Of a stretch of DNA of 64,000 nt, positions 51,925-61,301 are shown piece by piece. The position numbers and the translations under genes are program-made. Within the stretch, counting starts at the first letter, position 1. Each line of letters opens with the position of its first letter. The notes under the pieces are model-generated. The model did not search any database. It was not told the origin of the DNA and saw only the letters and a program-made list of their open reading frames with translations. This DNA is from Rhodococcus sp. OK302 (GTDB lineage: Bacteria > Actinomycetota > Actinomycetes > Mycobacteriales > Mycobacteriaceae), in the NCBI RefSeq assembly GCF_002245895.1, contig NZ_NPJZ01000001.1, forward strand, positions 434,001-498,000. The letters run 5' to 3'.

Positions 51925-52054
51925 AAAAACTATGCCCGAGTAGGGTTTCTGCAACTGTTGACAACCGCTGTGTGGGTGTTGAATATTCGACTCGGCGCGT
52001 TCGCACTTTCTGTGACGCAATTTTCCCGTCCTCCTCTCGAGACAGGCGCAATCC

Positions 52055-53275
52055 ATGCACGACGCAGTCATCTGTGAACCCGTTCGTACCCCAGTTGGCG
52101 GATTCGGCGGCGTCTTCAAAGACGTCCCCGTGGCATCCCTCGCGGCCACCGTGATGCGAGGACTGATCGAGCGGACTGGATTGCAATCCGCCGATATCGA
52201 CGACGTCATCTTCGGTCAGGGGTATGCCAGTGGAGAAGCCGCGGCCATCGGCCGAATCGCCGCACTCGATGCCGGCCTCGACGTATCGGTCCCCGGCATC
52301 CAACTCGACCGCCGCTGCGGTTCCGGACTGCAGGCCGTGATCTACGCGGCCATGCAGGTTCAGACCGGAATGAGCGATCTGGTGATCGCGGGCGGCGCCG
52401 AAAGTATGAGCAATGTCGAGTTCTACTCCAACGATATCCGTTGGGGCACAAAGAAATCCTCCGTCGAGTTCCATGACCGACTCGCAAAACCCAGAGTCAA
52501 CTCCGGCGGTGTCAACTTCCCCGTTGAGGGTGGCATGATCGAGACAGCGGAGAACCTGCGTCGCGAGTACTCCATCACCCGCGACGAGCAGGACCGGTAT
52601 GCGGTGCGTTCCCACGAGCGAGCGATCGCTGCTCAGGACAACGGATTCTTCGACGACGAGATCATCCCCGTCACCGTGGCCTCTCGACGAGGTGACGCGA
52701 AAGTTGTTACTCACGATGAACACCCGCGCCGCGACATAGCTCTCTCCGACCTCGCTGCACTTCGTCCGATCCGTGGCCGAGTCGACTCCGAAGCAACTGT
52801 GACAGCCGGCAATGCCTGCGGCCAGAACGATGCCGGCGCTGCGGCAATCGTCACCACACCGGCCAACGCCGCGCGACTTGGATTGCGGCCGTTCGCCAAA
52901 CTGGTCAGTTGGGGCGTGGCCGGCATCGAGCCCAATCGAATGGGCATCGGTCCCGTCCCGGCTGTCGCCAAAGCCCTCTCGCGGGTCGATCTGCAACTCT
53001 CCGATATCGATCTGATCGAGGTCAACGAAGCGTTTGCGGCACAGGTCCTGGCGTGCGCAAAGGCCTGGGACCTCAGCGAGGCAGACCTGCGAGAACGGTT
53101 CAACGTCAACGGTTCCGGAATCTCGCTCGGCCATCCAGTAGGTGCTACCGGCGGAAGAATCCTGGCCAATCTTCTTCGCGAACTTGATCGACGCCAAGGT
53201 CGCTACGGAATCGAAACGATGTGCATCGGTGGCGGTCAGGGAATTGCGGCAGTGTTCGAGAACCTTCGACGGTAG
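52055..53275 (+). CDS. Acetyl-CoA acetyltransferase / 3-ketoacyl-CoA thiolase
   Basis: A 406-residue thiolase: DRRCGSGLQAVIYAAM with the nucleophilic Cys, VNGSGISLGHPVGATGGRI with the His, and MCIGGGQGIAAVFE with the second Cys. Closely similar in build to the thiolase at 30623-31819. It would release acetyl-CoA (or propionyl-CoA) in the last step of beta-oxidation. The decayed hydratase gene is immediately downstream on the opposite strand. Confidence 0.93.
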   Translation: MHDAVICEPVRTPVGGFGGVFKDVPVASLAATVMRGLIERTGLQSADIDDVIFGQGYASGEAAAIGRIAALDAGLDVSVPGIQLDRRCGSGLQAVIYAAMQVQTGMSDLVIAGGAESMSNVEFYSNDIRWGTKKSSVEFHDRLAKPRVNSGGVNFPVEGGMIETAENLRREYSITRDEQDRYAVRSHERAIAAQDNGFFDDEIIPVTVASRRGDAKVVTHDEHPRRDIALSDLAALRPIRGRVDSEATVTAGNACGQNDAGAAAIVTTPANAARLGLRPFAKLVSWGVAGIEPNRMGIGPVPAVAKALSRVDLQLSDIDLIEVNEAFAAQVLACAKAWDLSEADLRERFNVNGSGISLGHPVGATGGRILANLLRELDRRQGRYGIETMCIGGGQGIAAVFENLRR

Positions 53276-53278
53276 AGA

Positions 53279-53718
53279 AACTATCCGATCTCGATCTGAT
53301 CGATCAATCCCCATTCGAGCGCCCGATCGGCATTGATCGCCGTGCTGGAAACAAAGAGGTGACAGGCACGCCAGCACGGGCCCGAATCAGGTGTGCGATA
53401 GCCAGATCCGGAGTAGTGCCGAATTCGTCCAGATCACCACCGGCGGAGAACGACGGGCCCGCCCCGTCGAGCAAGACTTCTCGATACTGGAATCCATCAA
53501 TGCAAGTTGCAGTGCTGCCACCAATCCGTCACGCACCGGTGCCCCATAGGCATTGCGCCGTTCCGGACGTAAGTGTGATGTGCTGCAGTTCATCACGACG
53601 ATCGATCAATACCGGCGGCCCGGCACGCCGGGTTGCGACGGGTGCACCGGCAGACCTCGTCGTTGTCTCCCGAGGCCACGAACCAATTGCGACCGTCATC
53701 AATGGCACGCGAGTCCAC
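53279..53718 (-). pseudogene. Decayed enoyl-CoA hydratase gene
   Basis: The minus strand encodes crotonase pieces in changing frames: DRRDELQHITL, then RPERRNAYGAPVRDGLVAALQLA, then VLLDGAGPSFSAGGDLDEFG (the oxyanion motif), then a jump to VSSTAINADRALEWGLIDQIEIG and a stop. The central EGxxxGGG segment is deleted and at least two frameshifts are needed. It would have been the last gene of the minus-strand operon behind the CoA-transferase at 53731. Confidence 0.7.
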
Positions 53719-53730
53719 TGACGTGGCGCC

Positions 53731-54927
53731 CTAACCCACCGAACCGTCTCTGCGAAGTTCCGAGATCTCCGCTTCGGTGCGACCCAATTCCGCCAGAAGT
53801 GACTCCGTCTGCTGACCCAGCGCCGGCACGTCCCCCATCTGCATCTCCACGTCGGAGAACGTCATCGGCGGCAAGATCGCGTCGATCGGCCCGCCTTCCG
53901 TTCCGACGGACCGCCATCGCGAACGTTCCTCCAACTGAGGATGTTTCAGCAGTTCACCCATGTCGTTCAACGCCGCGGCCGGTACACCCGCAGCGGCCAG
54001 TCGCTTATCCAACTCAGCCGTGGAGTACCCACGACTGAGCGACGCGATCAACTCGTCAACCTCGACGCGATTGCGGACTCGCTCGATATTGGTGGCGTAT
54101 CGCGGATGATCAACCAGATCTTCTCGACCGAAGGCATCGACCATCAGCGCCCGCCAACCGCGATCATTCTGCACACCGATGAGGATCTCGCCGTCCGACG
54201 TCGGAAACGAATCATAGGGAACTATCGCGGCATGCCCGAGTCCGACGCGTGGGATCTGTTTGTCCGCATACATTTTCATGTACATGGGGTGGCCGAGCCA
54301 TTCGACGGTGGAGTCGAACATGGAGACCTCGACTACGGCGCCCTTGCCGGTTCGTTCCCGGCGAAAAAGCGCCCCCAGGATCGATGTCAGCGCATACATC
54401 CCCGCCGCAATATCCGACACCGGGACACCGGTTTTGGTGGCTGTCTCCGGCGTTCCCGTAACGGAGATCATCCCGGTCTCGGCTTGCACCAGCATGTCGT
54501 ACGCCTTGCGCTCACGACGGGGGCCCGCGCTGCCGTAACCCGACATGTTGATCACGATGAGCGCAGGAAACTCCGCACTGAGTTGCTCCGCACCGAAACC
54601 CAACCGTTCTGCCGCGTCGGGCGCCAGATTCTGCAGAAACACATCGGCATTCGCGATCAAGTCAAGTACGATACGGCGGCCGGATTCCGACTTCACGTCG
54701 ACAGCAATCGATTCCTTGGAACGGTTGAGCCACACGAAGTGTGAGGCCTGCCCGCGCACCGCATCGTCGTAGTGGCGAGCGAAGTCGCCCTCACCCACCC
54801 GTTCGATCTTGATCACGCGGGCACCCATATCCGCAAGATGCCGCGTGGCGAGCGGTGCCGCCACCGCCTGTTCGAGTGCAACTACTGTCACCCCGTCAAG
54901 CGGGAGATCCGAGTTCGACTGTCCCAT
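53731..54927 (-). CDS. CaiB/BaiF family CoA-transferase
   Basis: About 398 residues: LPLDGVTVVALEQAVAAPLATRHLADMGARVIKIER, NRSKESIAVDVKSESG, INMSGYGSAGPRRERKAYDMLVQAETGM with the probable catalytic Asp, and SMFDSTVEWLGHPM. Class III CoA-transferases move CoA between carboxylic acids, here probably between a pathway intermediate and its starting acid. The start is ATG 54927 or ATG 54951. It follows an SDR gene with a 37-base gap or less. Confidence 0.9.
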   Translation of the reverse strand: MGQSNSDLPLDGVTVVALEQAVAAPLATRHLADMGARVIKIERVGEGDFARHYDDAVRGQASHFVWLNRSKESIAVDVKSESGRRIVLDLIANADVFLQNLAPDAAERLGFGAEQLSAEFPALIVINMSGYGSAGPRRERKAYDMLVQAETGMISVTGTPETATKTGVPVSDIAAGMYALTSILGALFRRERTGKGAVVEVSMFDSTVEWLGHPMYMKMYADKQIPRVGLGHAAIVPYDSFPTSDGEILIGVQNDRGWRALMVDAFGREDLVDHPRYATNIERVRNRVEVDELIASLSRGYSTAELDKRLAAAGVPAAALNDMGELLKHPQLEERSRWRSVGTEGGPIDAILPPMTFSDVEMQMGDVPALGQQTESLLAELGRTEAEISELRRDGSVG

Positions 54928-54964
54928 GTCAGAGTCCACCCTCGCATTCAAGCACCTGAACAGA

Positions 54965-55705
54965 TCAGATGTGGCGGCCGCCCGTGATCTCCAAAACGGT
55001 GCCGGTCATGTAGCTGGACATGTCACTCGACAGAAAGAGCACTACCGAGGCAACCTCCGACGGTTCCGCGGCGCGGCCCATCGGAATCTCGGACAGCTTC
55101 TCGTTCCAGATACGTTCCGGCATCGCCTCGGTCATCGCGGTGCGAACAAGCCCCGGCTGGATCGCATTGATCCGAACATTCTTGAAGGCAACCTCTTTCG
55201 CGGCTGCCTTTGTCAGGCCGACAATGCCGGCCTTGGCTGCGGAATAGTTGGTCTGGCCCAACAATCCGACCTTGCCGGAGATGGACGAGACGTTGACGAT
55301 GGCACCGGTTTCGCGCTCGCGCATGCGTGCTGCGGCGGCCCGAGTTCCGTTCCACGCACCCTTGAGATGGACGGCAACGACGTCGTCGAAGTCCTGCTCG
55401 GTCATCTTGCGCATGGTCGCGTCCCGCGTCATACCGGCGTTGTTCACCATGATGTCGATCGGCCCGAAAGCGGATTCGGCCAGATCGATCATTGCCTCGA
55501 CCTGATCGAATTCCCTGACGTCGCACGACGCGAAACGTGCTACCGAATCTCCGCCGAGTTCGACAACCGCTGCGGTGCCTACGCTCTCGTTGATATCGCC
55601 GATCACAACAGTGGCGCCTTCTTTGATGAAGGTGCGGGCAATTTCGAATCCGATTCCCTGTGCGCCGCCGGTTACCACTGCAACCTTGCCGTCCAACAGT
55701 CCCAT
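54965..55705 (-). CDS. SDR, FabG-like 3-oxoacyl/3-hydroxyacyl reductase
   Basis: A 246-residue [39 protein letters not shown], catalytic Ser in [20 protein letters not shown], and [17 protein letters not shown] at the C-terminus. Sequence and length are FabG-like. In this operon (hydratase-ligase-dehydrogenase-SDR-CoA-transferase) it would oxidise a 3-hydroxyacyl-CoA. The gap to the dehydrogenase gene is 28 bases. Confidence 0.92.
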   Translation of the reverse strand: MGLLDGKVAVVTGGAQGIGFEIARTFIKEGATVVIGDINESVGTAAVVELGGDSVARFASCDVREFDQVEAMIDLAESAFGPIDIMVNNAGMTRDATMRKMTEQDFDDVVAVHLKGAWNGTRAAAARMRERETGAIVNVSSISGKVGLLGQTNYSAAKAGIVGLTKAAAKEVAFKNVRINAIQPGLVRTAMTEAMPERIWNEKLSEIPMGRAAEPSEVASVVLFLSSDMSSYMTGTVLEITGGRHI

Positions 55706-55733
55706 GTCTACTCCATTCGTCAGTTAAAGATGA

Positions 55734-56909
55734 TCAGCGCTGTGCTTGCTTCTTCGCTTGCGACACAAGGCCACCGCCCAGAATCAGCCGTTGAATTTCG
55801 CTGGTTCCCTCGTAGAGACGCAGCAGCCGCACTTCACGATAAATTCGTTCGACGGGAACTCCCCGCATGTATCCGTTGCCGCCGTGTATTTGCACGGCGA
55901 GGTCCGCGACCTTGCCCACCATCTCGGTGCAGAACAGCTTTGCGGCAGAAGGTCCGAGGCGTCGATCTTCGCCGCTGACATAACGAGCCGCTACTTCACG
56001 GACCATGGCCCGGCCGGCCATGACGCCCACCTGCTGGTCAGCGAGCATTGCCTGCACCAATTGGAAGTCGCCGATGGGCGTCCCTCCCTGTTCGGTGACG
56101 GTCGCGAAGGCAACGGATTCGTCGAGCGCCCGCTGAGCTGCGCCCACCGACAGAGCTGCGATGTGAACGCGTCCGCGTGCCAAAGACGTCATGGCAGCGC
56201 GGTATCCGGTGTCCTGATCACCGCCGACCAAGGCCGAGGCGGGAACACGAACGTTGTCGAAGCTGACCTCGGATGTCCAGGCGCCTTCTTGGCCCATCTT
56301 CTTGTCTTTCGGACCAACTGTTACGCCCGGTGTGTCGGCCGGCACCAGGAAGACAGCAATGCCGGGACCGTCGGAATCAGCGGGCCTCGTGCGAGCAAAC
56401 ACCACAAAGAGTTGTGCCAGTGGCGCATTCGTGATGAATCGCTTGTTGCCGTCGATCACCCAGTCGGCACCGTCGAGCACTGCTTTTGTCCGCAACCCTG
56501 CCGGGTTCGATCCTGCTCCGGACTCCGTCAGCGCGAAGGATGCAACCACGTCACCCGAAGCAATACGTTCGAGCCACTGAGATTTCTGCTCATCGGTACC
56601 GAAGCCCACCAACACCTGTCCGGCAATTCCGTTGTTGGTGCCGAACATCGAGCGCAGAGCCAGCGATGTATATCCGAACTCCATCGCGAGTTCGACATCC
56701 TGGGTGAGATCGAGCCCCAGGCCGCCCCATTCCTGGGGAATCGCATACCCGAACAAGCCGATCGCCGCGGCTTTCTTGCGGATATCCTCCGGGATCGCGT
56801 CGGTATCCGCAATCTCCTGCTCGCGCGGGACTACTTCCTTTCGGATGAATTCCCGTGCCGTCGCCAAGATATCGGCGAAGTCGTCCGCATCGACCTGCAT
56901 ACCCACCAC
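55734..56909 (-). CDS. Acyl-CoA dehydrogenase
   Basis: A 391-residue enzyme: ASFALTESGAGSNPAGLRTKA, KRFITNAPLAQLFVVFART, PIGDFQLVQAMLADQQVG, HGGNGYMRGVPVERIYREVRLLRLYEGTSEIQ. It carries YEGT with the usual Glu-containing motif. Start GTG 56909 or ATG 56900. Operon member between a CoA ligase and an SDR gene. Confidence 0.93.
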   Translation of the reverse strand: MVGMQVDADDFADILATAREFIRKEVVPREQEIADTDAIPEDIRKKAAAIGLFGYAIPQEWGGLGLDLTQDVELAMEFGYTSLALRSMFGTNNGIAGQVLVGFGTDEQKSQWLERIASGDVVASFALTESGAGSNPAGLRTKAVLDGADWVIDGNKRFITNAPLAQLFVVFARTRPADSDGPGIAVFLVPADTPGVTVGPKDKKMGQEGAWTSEVSFDNVRVPASALVGGDQDTGYRAAMTSLARGRVHIAALSVGAAQRALDESVAFATVTEQGGTPIGDFQLVQAMLADQQVGVMAGRAMVREVAARYVSGEDRRLGPSAAKLFCTEMVGKVADLAVQIHGGNGYMRGVPVERIYREVRLLRLYEGTSEIQRLILGGGLVSQAKKQAQR

Positions 56910-57021
56910 TCACCTTGCTCGTAAAAGAAGTTCGCACCGTCTTTCGAAGTCAATACCGTCGAGCAATCGGAGTCAAAGACCTCGAAACGAACCAAGGGTA
57001 AGGCAGAACCTATAGTGGTTT

Positions 57022-58548
57022 TCAGACCGTACGAAGCTCGCGCTTCAGTAGTTTCCCGCTCTGATTTCGTGGGAGTTCAGACACGAATCGAACGTGCTTG
57101 GGCACCTTGAACGGAGCGATCTTCTCCTTCACATAGGCGATCAACGCCGCCGGAGTCAGCGAATCCTGACCGTCCTTGAGCACGACGATCGCGGTAATCG
57201 CTTCGATCCACTTCTCGTCCGGCGTCCCGATCACCGCAACCTCGGCAACATCAGGATGGGTGTAGATCACGTCTTCGACCTCGCGCGATGCCACCAAGAT
57301 GCCGCCGGTATTGATGACGTCCTTGATCCGGTCGACGACGGTAATGAACCCCTCCGCGTCTCGCACGACAAGATCTCCGGAGTGGAACCAGCCGTCGCGG
57401 AACGCTTCTGCGGTTGCTTCGGGATTCTCCCAGTAGCCATTGCAGAGTTGCGGCGAACGGTAGAGGACCTCACCCGACTCACCGTCCGGCACGTCGTTGC
57501 CGTCGGCGTCGACGACGCGGGTCTCGACGAAGAACACGGCGCGACCACAGGCGGACGGTCGCTCGGCGTGCTCCTCGGGCTGCAGAACCGTTGCCAGCGG
57601 ACCGATTTCGGATTGACCGAAGCAGTTGTAGAAGCCGATGTCGGGGTAACGCTCGCGCAGGCGGTTCAGCACGGTCACCGGCATGATCGACGCCCCGTAC
57701 TGAGCCTTCTTCAGAGACGAGAGATCCCGCGTTTCGAGATCGGGATGATTGGCCAACGGCACCCATACCGTCGGTGCCAGGAAGAGTGAGCCGATCTTCT
57801 CGGATTCGATGCGGCGCAGGATCTCCGGAATATCCGGTGCTGCCATCACATTGACCGTGGCACCGACAGACAGGTACGGAAGCATGAATACGTGCATTCC
57901 CGCCGAGTGGTACATCGGCATGCAGATCAACGGATTGTCAGCCTGGTCGAGTGCGAGCGCGATCACCGAAGACACGTATTCGTGGACCAGTGCGCCGTGA
58001 GTCATCATCGCGCCCTTGGGCTTCGACGTTGTTCCCGAGGTATAGAGCAGCTGGGCAAGGTCGGTCGACGATGCGCGCGACTCGAAGTCCGGCACCTCCC
58101 CGGCCGCGGCGATGGTGACCACCGACAGTTCGGCGTCTCGCAGCGCCAGCACGTGATCGAGGTCCAGGTCTGCGCGCACCGAGTCGAGGGTCGGGGCAAG
58201 AGTTGGATCCACCAGAACTGCTCGGGCGCCGGACTGCGCTACGAGGTAGCGCAATTCGTCGCCCTTGAGTGCGTAGTTGATGGGGACGTGCACCAGACCT
58301 GCTCGCCCACAGGCCAGGAACCCGATGACGTAGGCGTCGGAGTTGGTTCCGTATGCGGCCACACGATCACCGTGCTCGAGTCCCAAGCCCAGCAGATAGG
58401 CGGCGACCCGAGTGACGGCGTCGTCCAGTTCGCGATACGTGCGAGTGCGGTCCTCAAATATCACGGCCACACGATCGGGGTACTTGGCTGCCGAGCGCCG
58501 CAGCACTCCGTCGACGGTATTGGTACGCGGATCCAGGCTCATGGGCAC
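57022..58548 (-). CDS. AMP-dependent acyl-CoA synthetase
   Basis: A 508-residue ligase: LLYTSGTTSKPKGAMMTHG, the FYNCFGQSEIG block, GWFHSGDLVVRDAEGFI, and NQSGKLLKRELR at the C-terminus with the catalytic Lys. It resembles FadD-type medium-chain or aromatic acid ligases. It follows the hydratase gene by 50 bases and precedes the dehydrogenase gene by 112 bases. Confidence 0.92.
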   Translation of the reverse strand: MPMSLDPRTNTVDGVLRRSAAKYPDRVAVIFEDRTRTYRELDDAVTRVAAYLLGLGLEHGDRVAAYGTNSDAYVIGFLACGRAGLVHVPINYALKGDELRYLVAQSGARAVLVDPTLAPTLDSVRADLDLDHVLALRDAELSVVTIAAAGEVPDFESRASSTDLAQLLYTSGTTSKPKGAMMTHGALVHEYVSSVIALALDQADNPLICMPMYHSAGMHVFMLPYLSVGATVNVMAAPDIPEILRRIESEKIGSLFLAPTVWVPLANHPDLETRDLSSLKKAQYGASIMPVTVLNRLRERYPDIGFYNCFGQSEIGPLATVLQPEEHAERPSACGRAVFFVETRVVDADGNDVPDGESGEVLYRSPQLCNGYWENPEATAEAFRDGWFHSGDLVVRDAEGFITVVDRIKDVINTGGILVASREVEDVIYTHPDVAEVAVIGTPDEKWIEAITAIVVLKDGQDSLTPAALIAYVKEKIAPFKVPKHVRFVSELPRNQSGKLLKRELRTV

Positions 58549-58598
58549 AGGTTATAGGACGTCCAAGTATTGAGGAAGGCCCCCGACCATTCGTCCGC

Positions 58599-59396
58599 TC
58601 ATTTGTTTTGCCACCGAGGGGTCCGCTTCTCCACAAAGGCCTGCATACCTTCCTGAGCATCACAGGTCACCGCATTCGTAGCCATTGTTTCGGCCATCGC
58701 CTCGTACGCCTGAGCCTGCGGCAGATCGATCTGGCGATAGAACGCTTGCTTGCCGATCCTGACCGTCAACGGGCTGGCCGTCGTAATCTTCGCGGCCAGG
58801 TCTCGAACCTCCCGATCGAGTTCCGCTGCGTCGACGACAAAGTTGACCAGCCCCCAGTCCGCCGCAGTATCGGCGTCGATGACCTGACCCGTCAGCAGCA
58901 TCTGCATCGCTCGTTTACGGCCCACCGCCCGGCTCAGGGCCACCATCGGAGTGGAGCAGAACAGGCCGATCTTCACTCCCGGTGTTCCGAAGACTGCGCT
59001 CGACGCCGCAACAACGAGGTCGCACGACGCCGCCAGCTGGCACCCCGCGGCGATCGCCGGCCCCTGAACTGCCGCGATGACCGGCTGCGGGATCGACTGA
59101 ACCGTCTCCATCATCTCGGTACACCCGTCGAAAATTGCGCGCTCCTCGTCGAGAGTGCGGCCGATCATCTCGGTCAGATCGTGGCCGGCCGAGAACACCG
59201 GATCTTCGGCACGAACAATCACAACACGCACCTGTTCGTCCGCAGACAACTTACGAAGTCCCGCGGTCACTTCACGCATGGTCTCCGCCGAGAGTGGATT
59301 GCGCCTCGCCGGCTGATCGAGCGTCAGAAAACCCAACCCGTCCGACTCGTCGACGGTTAGGCGTACAGCGCTCTGGTTTACCTGTGCTCGCGACAT
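58599..59396 (-). CDS. Enoyl-CoA hydratase/isomerase
   Basis: A 265-residue crotonase-fold protein: DGLGFLTLDQPARRNPLSAE, DPVFSAGHDLTEM, AAVQGPAIAAGCQLAASCD and TPGVKIGLFCSTPMVALSRAVG. The second catalytic Glu position reads Gly/Val, and SAGHDL is the form seen in ECHDC3/isomerase-like members, so dehydration-hydration is not certain. It is the first gene of the minus-strand operon and is divergent from an aldehyde dehydrogenase gene. Confidence 0.88.
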   Translation of the reverse strand: MSRAQVNQSAVRLTVDESDGLGFLTLDQPARRNPLSAETMREVTAGLRKLSADEQVRVVIVRAEDPVFSAGHDLTEMIGRTLDEERAIFDGCTEMMETVQSIPQPVIAAVQGPAIAAGCQLAASCDLVVAASSAVFGTPGVKIGLFCSTPMVALSRAVGRKRAMQMLLTGQVIDADTAADWGLVNFVVDAAELDREVRDLAAKITTASPLTVRIGKQAFYRQIDLPQAQAYEAMAETMATNAVTCDAQEGMQAFVEKRTPRWQNK

Positions 59397-59505
59397 ATGT
59401 CCTCTCTACCAAGTCGATACGTCCCGGTCAACGAGATGTATCAGGCACTGCCGCCGAAGCCTCGATACCGTTCCAATCAATACTTCGCCACTACGAGGAG
59501 TGCCC

Positions 59506-60936
59506 ATGAGCACCGTTGCCGCAATTACCACCGATCTTGCGCAAATCCTGCAAGCGCAACAAGCTGCAACGCGCGCAGCCGGAGCGCCGACGGCAGAGCA
59601 GCGTCGCGAACGCATCCAACAGGTGATCGACCTGCTCGTGGCAAACCATAAGGATCTGACCGAAGCCATGAACGAGGACTTCGGCGGACGACTGCCGGCG
59701 TACTCGGTGATGAATGATGTTCTCGGATCGATGGTTTCACTCAAGCATGTGCGAGATTCCCTCGAAGAGTGGATGATTCGTTCACCCCGAACCACCGGTG
59801 AACTTCAGGACCAACTGGGCGCCACTGCGTACGTCACGTACCAGCCGAAGGGTTCCATCGGCATCATCGGCACCTGGAACGCTCCACTCTTTACTCTCCT
59901 CAGCCCGCTGGCATGCGCACTCGGAGCCGGTAACCGTGCCATCCTCAAGCCCTCGGAAATCGTTCCGAACACCGCTGCGGTATTGGCCGAGGCCGCCGCA
60001 CGCCACCTTGATCCGCTCGAAATCGCCGTAGTCACCGGCGGACCCGACGTAGCCGACCACCTCACGTCGCTCCCCTTCGACCACTTGGTCTTCACCGGAA
60101 GCACCACCGTAGGCAAATTGGTCATGGCAAATGCCGCCAAGAACCTGGTGCCGGTCACCCTCGAACTCGGCGGAAAGTCGCCGAGCGTTCTGGGCAAGAG
60201 CGCCGACTTCGACGAGGCCGCATACAGATTGGCCATTGCGAAGTCCACCAACTCCGGCCAACTGTGCGTCTCCCCCGACCTCATCTACGTTCCCCGCGCA
60301 AGCACCGAACGCTTCATCAACGCGTTCACCAACTCGTTTACCGGACTCTTCCCGACCGTTGCCGACAACACCGACATGGTGTCCATCGTCAGCGATCGAC
60401 ACCTCGCCCGCATCGAGGGATACATCGCCGACGCAGCCGATCGCGGCGCGCGCATCATCACCGTTCCCAACGAAGAGCTTTCGTCCGAGACACGTCGTCG
60501 CCCCTTGCGGATCGTCGTCGATCCCCCGGCCGACGCCGAGATCATGAAGGAAGAAATCTTCGGACCGGCTGTCGTAGTTCTGCCGTACGACGAGATGGAT
60601 GCGGTTGTCGCAGATATCAATTCGCGTCCGAAGCCGTTGGCGCTGTACTACTTCGGCACCGACCTCGACGAGAAGGAATCGGTACTCGATCGCACCAATT
60701 CCGGCGGTGTCACGATTAACGACGCGATGTCACATCCCGGCCTCAACGACGCACCTTTCGGCGGCGTCGGCGCTTCCGGCATCGGCCACTACCACGGCCG
60801 TGAGGGCTTTCTCGAGTTCAGCCACGCTCGTTCGGTATTCGAAGCAGCAGAGCATGATCCGCGCGGCGAGTGGGGAATGCTGCCGCCCTACGGCGACGGA
60901 TTCGCACAGATGATGACGGCTCAGGTAACGCCTTAG
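59506..60936 (+). CDS. Aldehyde dehydrogenase, coniferyl-aldehyde dehydrogenase type
   Basis: About 476 residues from ATG 59506, six bases after GAGGAG. It has the catalytic Asn in GIIGTWNAPLFT, the Glu in VTLELGGKSPSVL and the nucleophile Cys in NSGQLCVSPDLIYVP. Class is that of short ALDHs called coniferyl aldehyde dehydrogenase, which oxidise aromatic or long aliphatic aldehydes to acids. Divergent from the hydratase-ligase operon, it could supply the acid that this operon activates. Confidence 0.9.
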   Translation: MSTVAAITTDLAQILQAQQAATRAAGAPTAEQRRERIQQVIDLLVANHKDLTEAMNEDFGGRLPAYSVMNDVLGSMVSLKHVRDSLEEWMIRSPRTTGELQDQLGATAYVTYQPKGSIGIIGTWNAPLFTLLSPLACALGAGNRAILKPSEIVPNTAAVLAEAAARHLDPLEIAVVTGGPDVADHLTSLPFDHLVFTGSTTVGKLVMANAAKNLVPVTLELGGKSPSVLGKSADFDEAAYRLAIAKSTNSGQLCVSPDLIYVPRASTERFINAFTNSFTGLFPTVADNTDMVSIVSDRHLARIEGYIADAADRGARIITVPNEELSSETRRRPLRIVVDPPADAEIMKEEIFGPAVVVLPYDEMDAVVADINSRPKPLALYYFGTDLDEKESVLDRTNSGGVTINDAMSHPGLNDAPFGGVGASGIGHYHGREGFLEFSHARSVFEAAEHDPRGEWGMLPPYGDGFAQMMTAQVTP

Positions 60937-60948
60937 GGGCATAGCCCC

Positions 60949-60990
60949 TGTGCGCCTTTATTGACCTGGGGCGGGCAATAAAGGCGCACA
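60949..60990 (+). repeat. Intergenic hairpin of a repeated family (copy 3)
   Basis: TGTGCGCCTTTATT and AATAAAGGCGCACA pair exactly around a 14-base centre. It begins 12 bases after the aldehyde dehydrogenase stop and is nearly identical in its arms to 19975-20019. The 250 bases that follow (60991-61241) contain no gene or structure that I can support. Confidence 0.8.
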
Positions 60991-61241
60991 ACTAATTTGC
61001 GCGTCCGCAGCTTGACCTCCACCGACGCAAAAACCACTTCCAGTTTTCTCGACGTGGGAGAAATTTCACGCATTACCTCGAGGCATCGACTCGAAACGTC
61101 GCTCGTTCAGCGTCCTGAAGGGCCAGGTTTGCACCGATATGCCGGATGAAGATCACCCTTCAAACCGTGGTTGAGTGATCTAGCTTTAGACCGTCATTTC
61201 TGAACTAGTTTTCAACCATCGCCAACACTCGTTGGTCATCT

Positions 61242-61298
61242 CCGAGCAAAGGAGGGGCGTACCAGGCTGTTGGCCTGGTACGCCCCTCTTCTGCTCGG
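61242..61298 (-). terminator. Long hairpin downstream of the binding-protein gene
   Basis: GAGGGGCGTACCAGGC and GCCTGGTACGCCCCTC form a perfect 16-base stem around TGTTG, extended outside a small bulge by CCGAGCA/TGCTCGG. It starts just after the stop of the gene at 61302 and probably ends its transcript; no long U tract is visible. Confidence 0.75.
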
Positions 61299-61301
61299 AA
61301 A

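Noticed and set aside
51893..53377. 494-codon open frame on the minus strand
   Set aside because: Antisense to the thiolase at 52055-53275, which has all active-site motifs. No start site, motif or plausible product.
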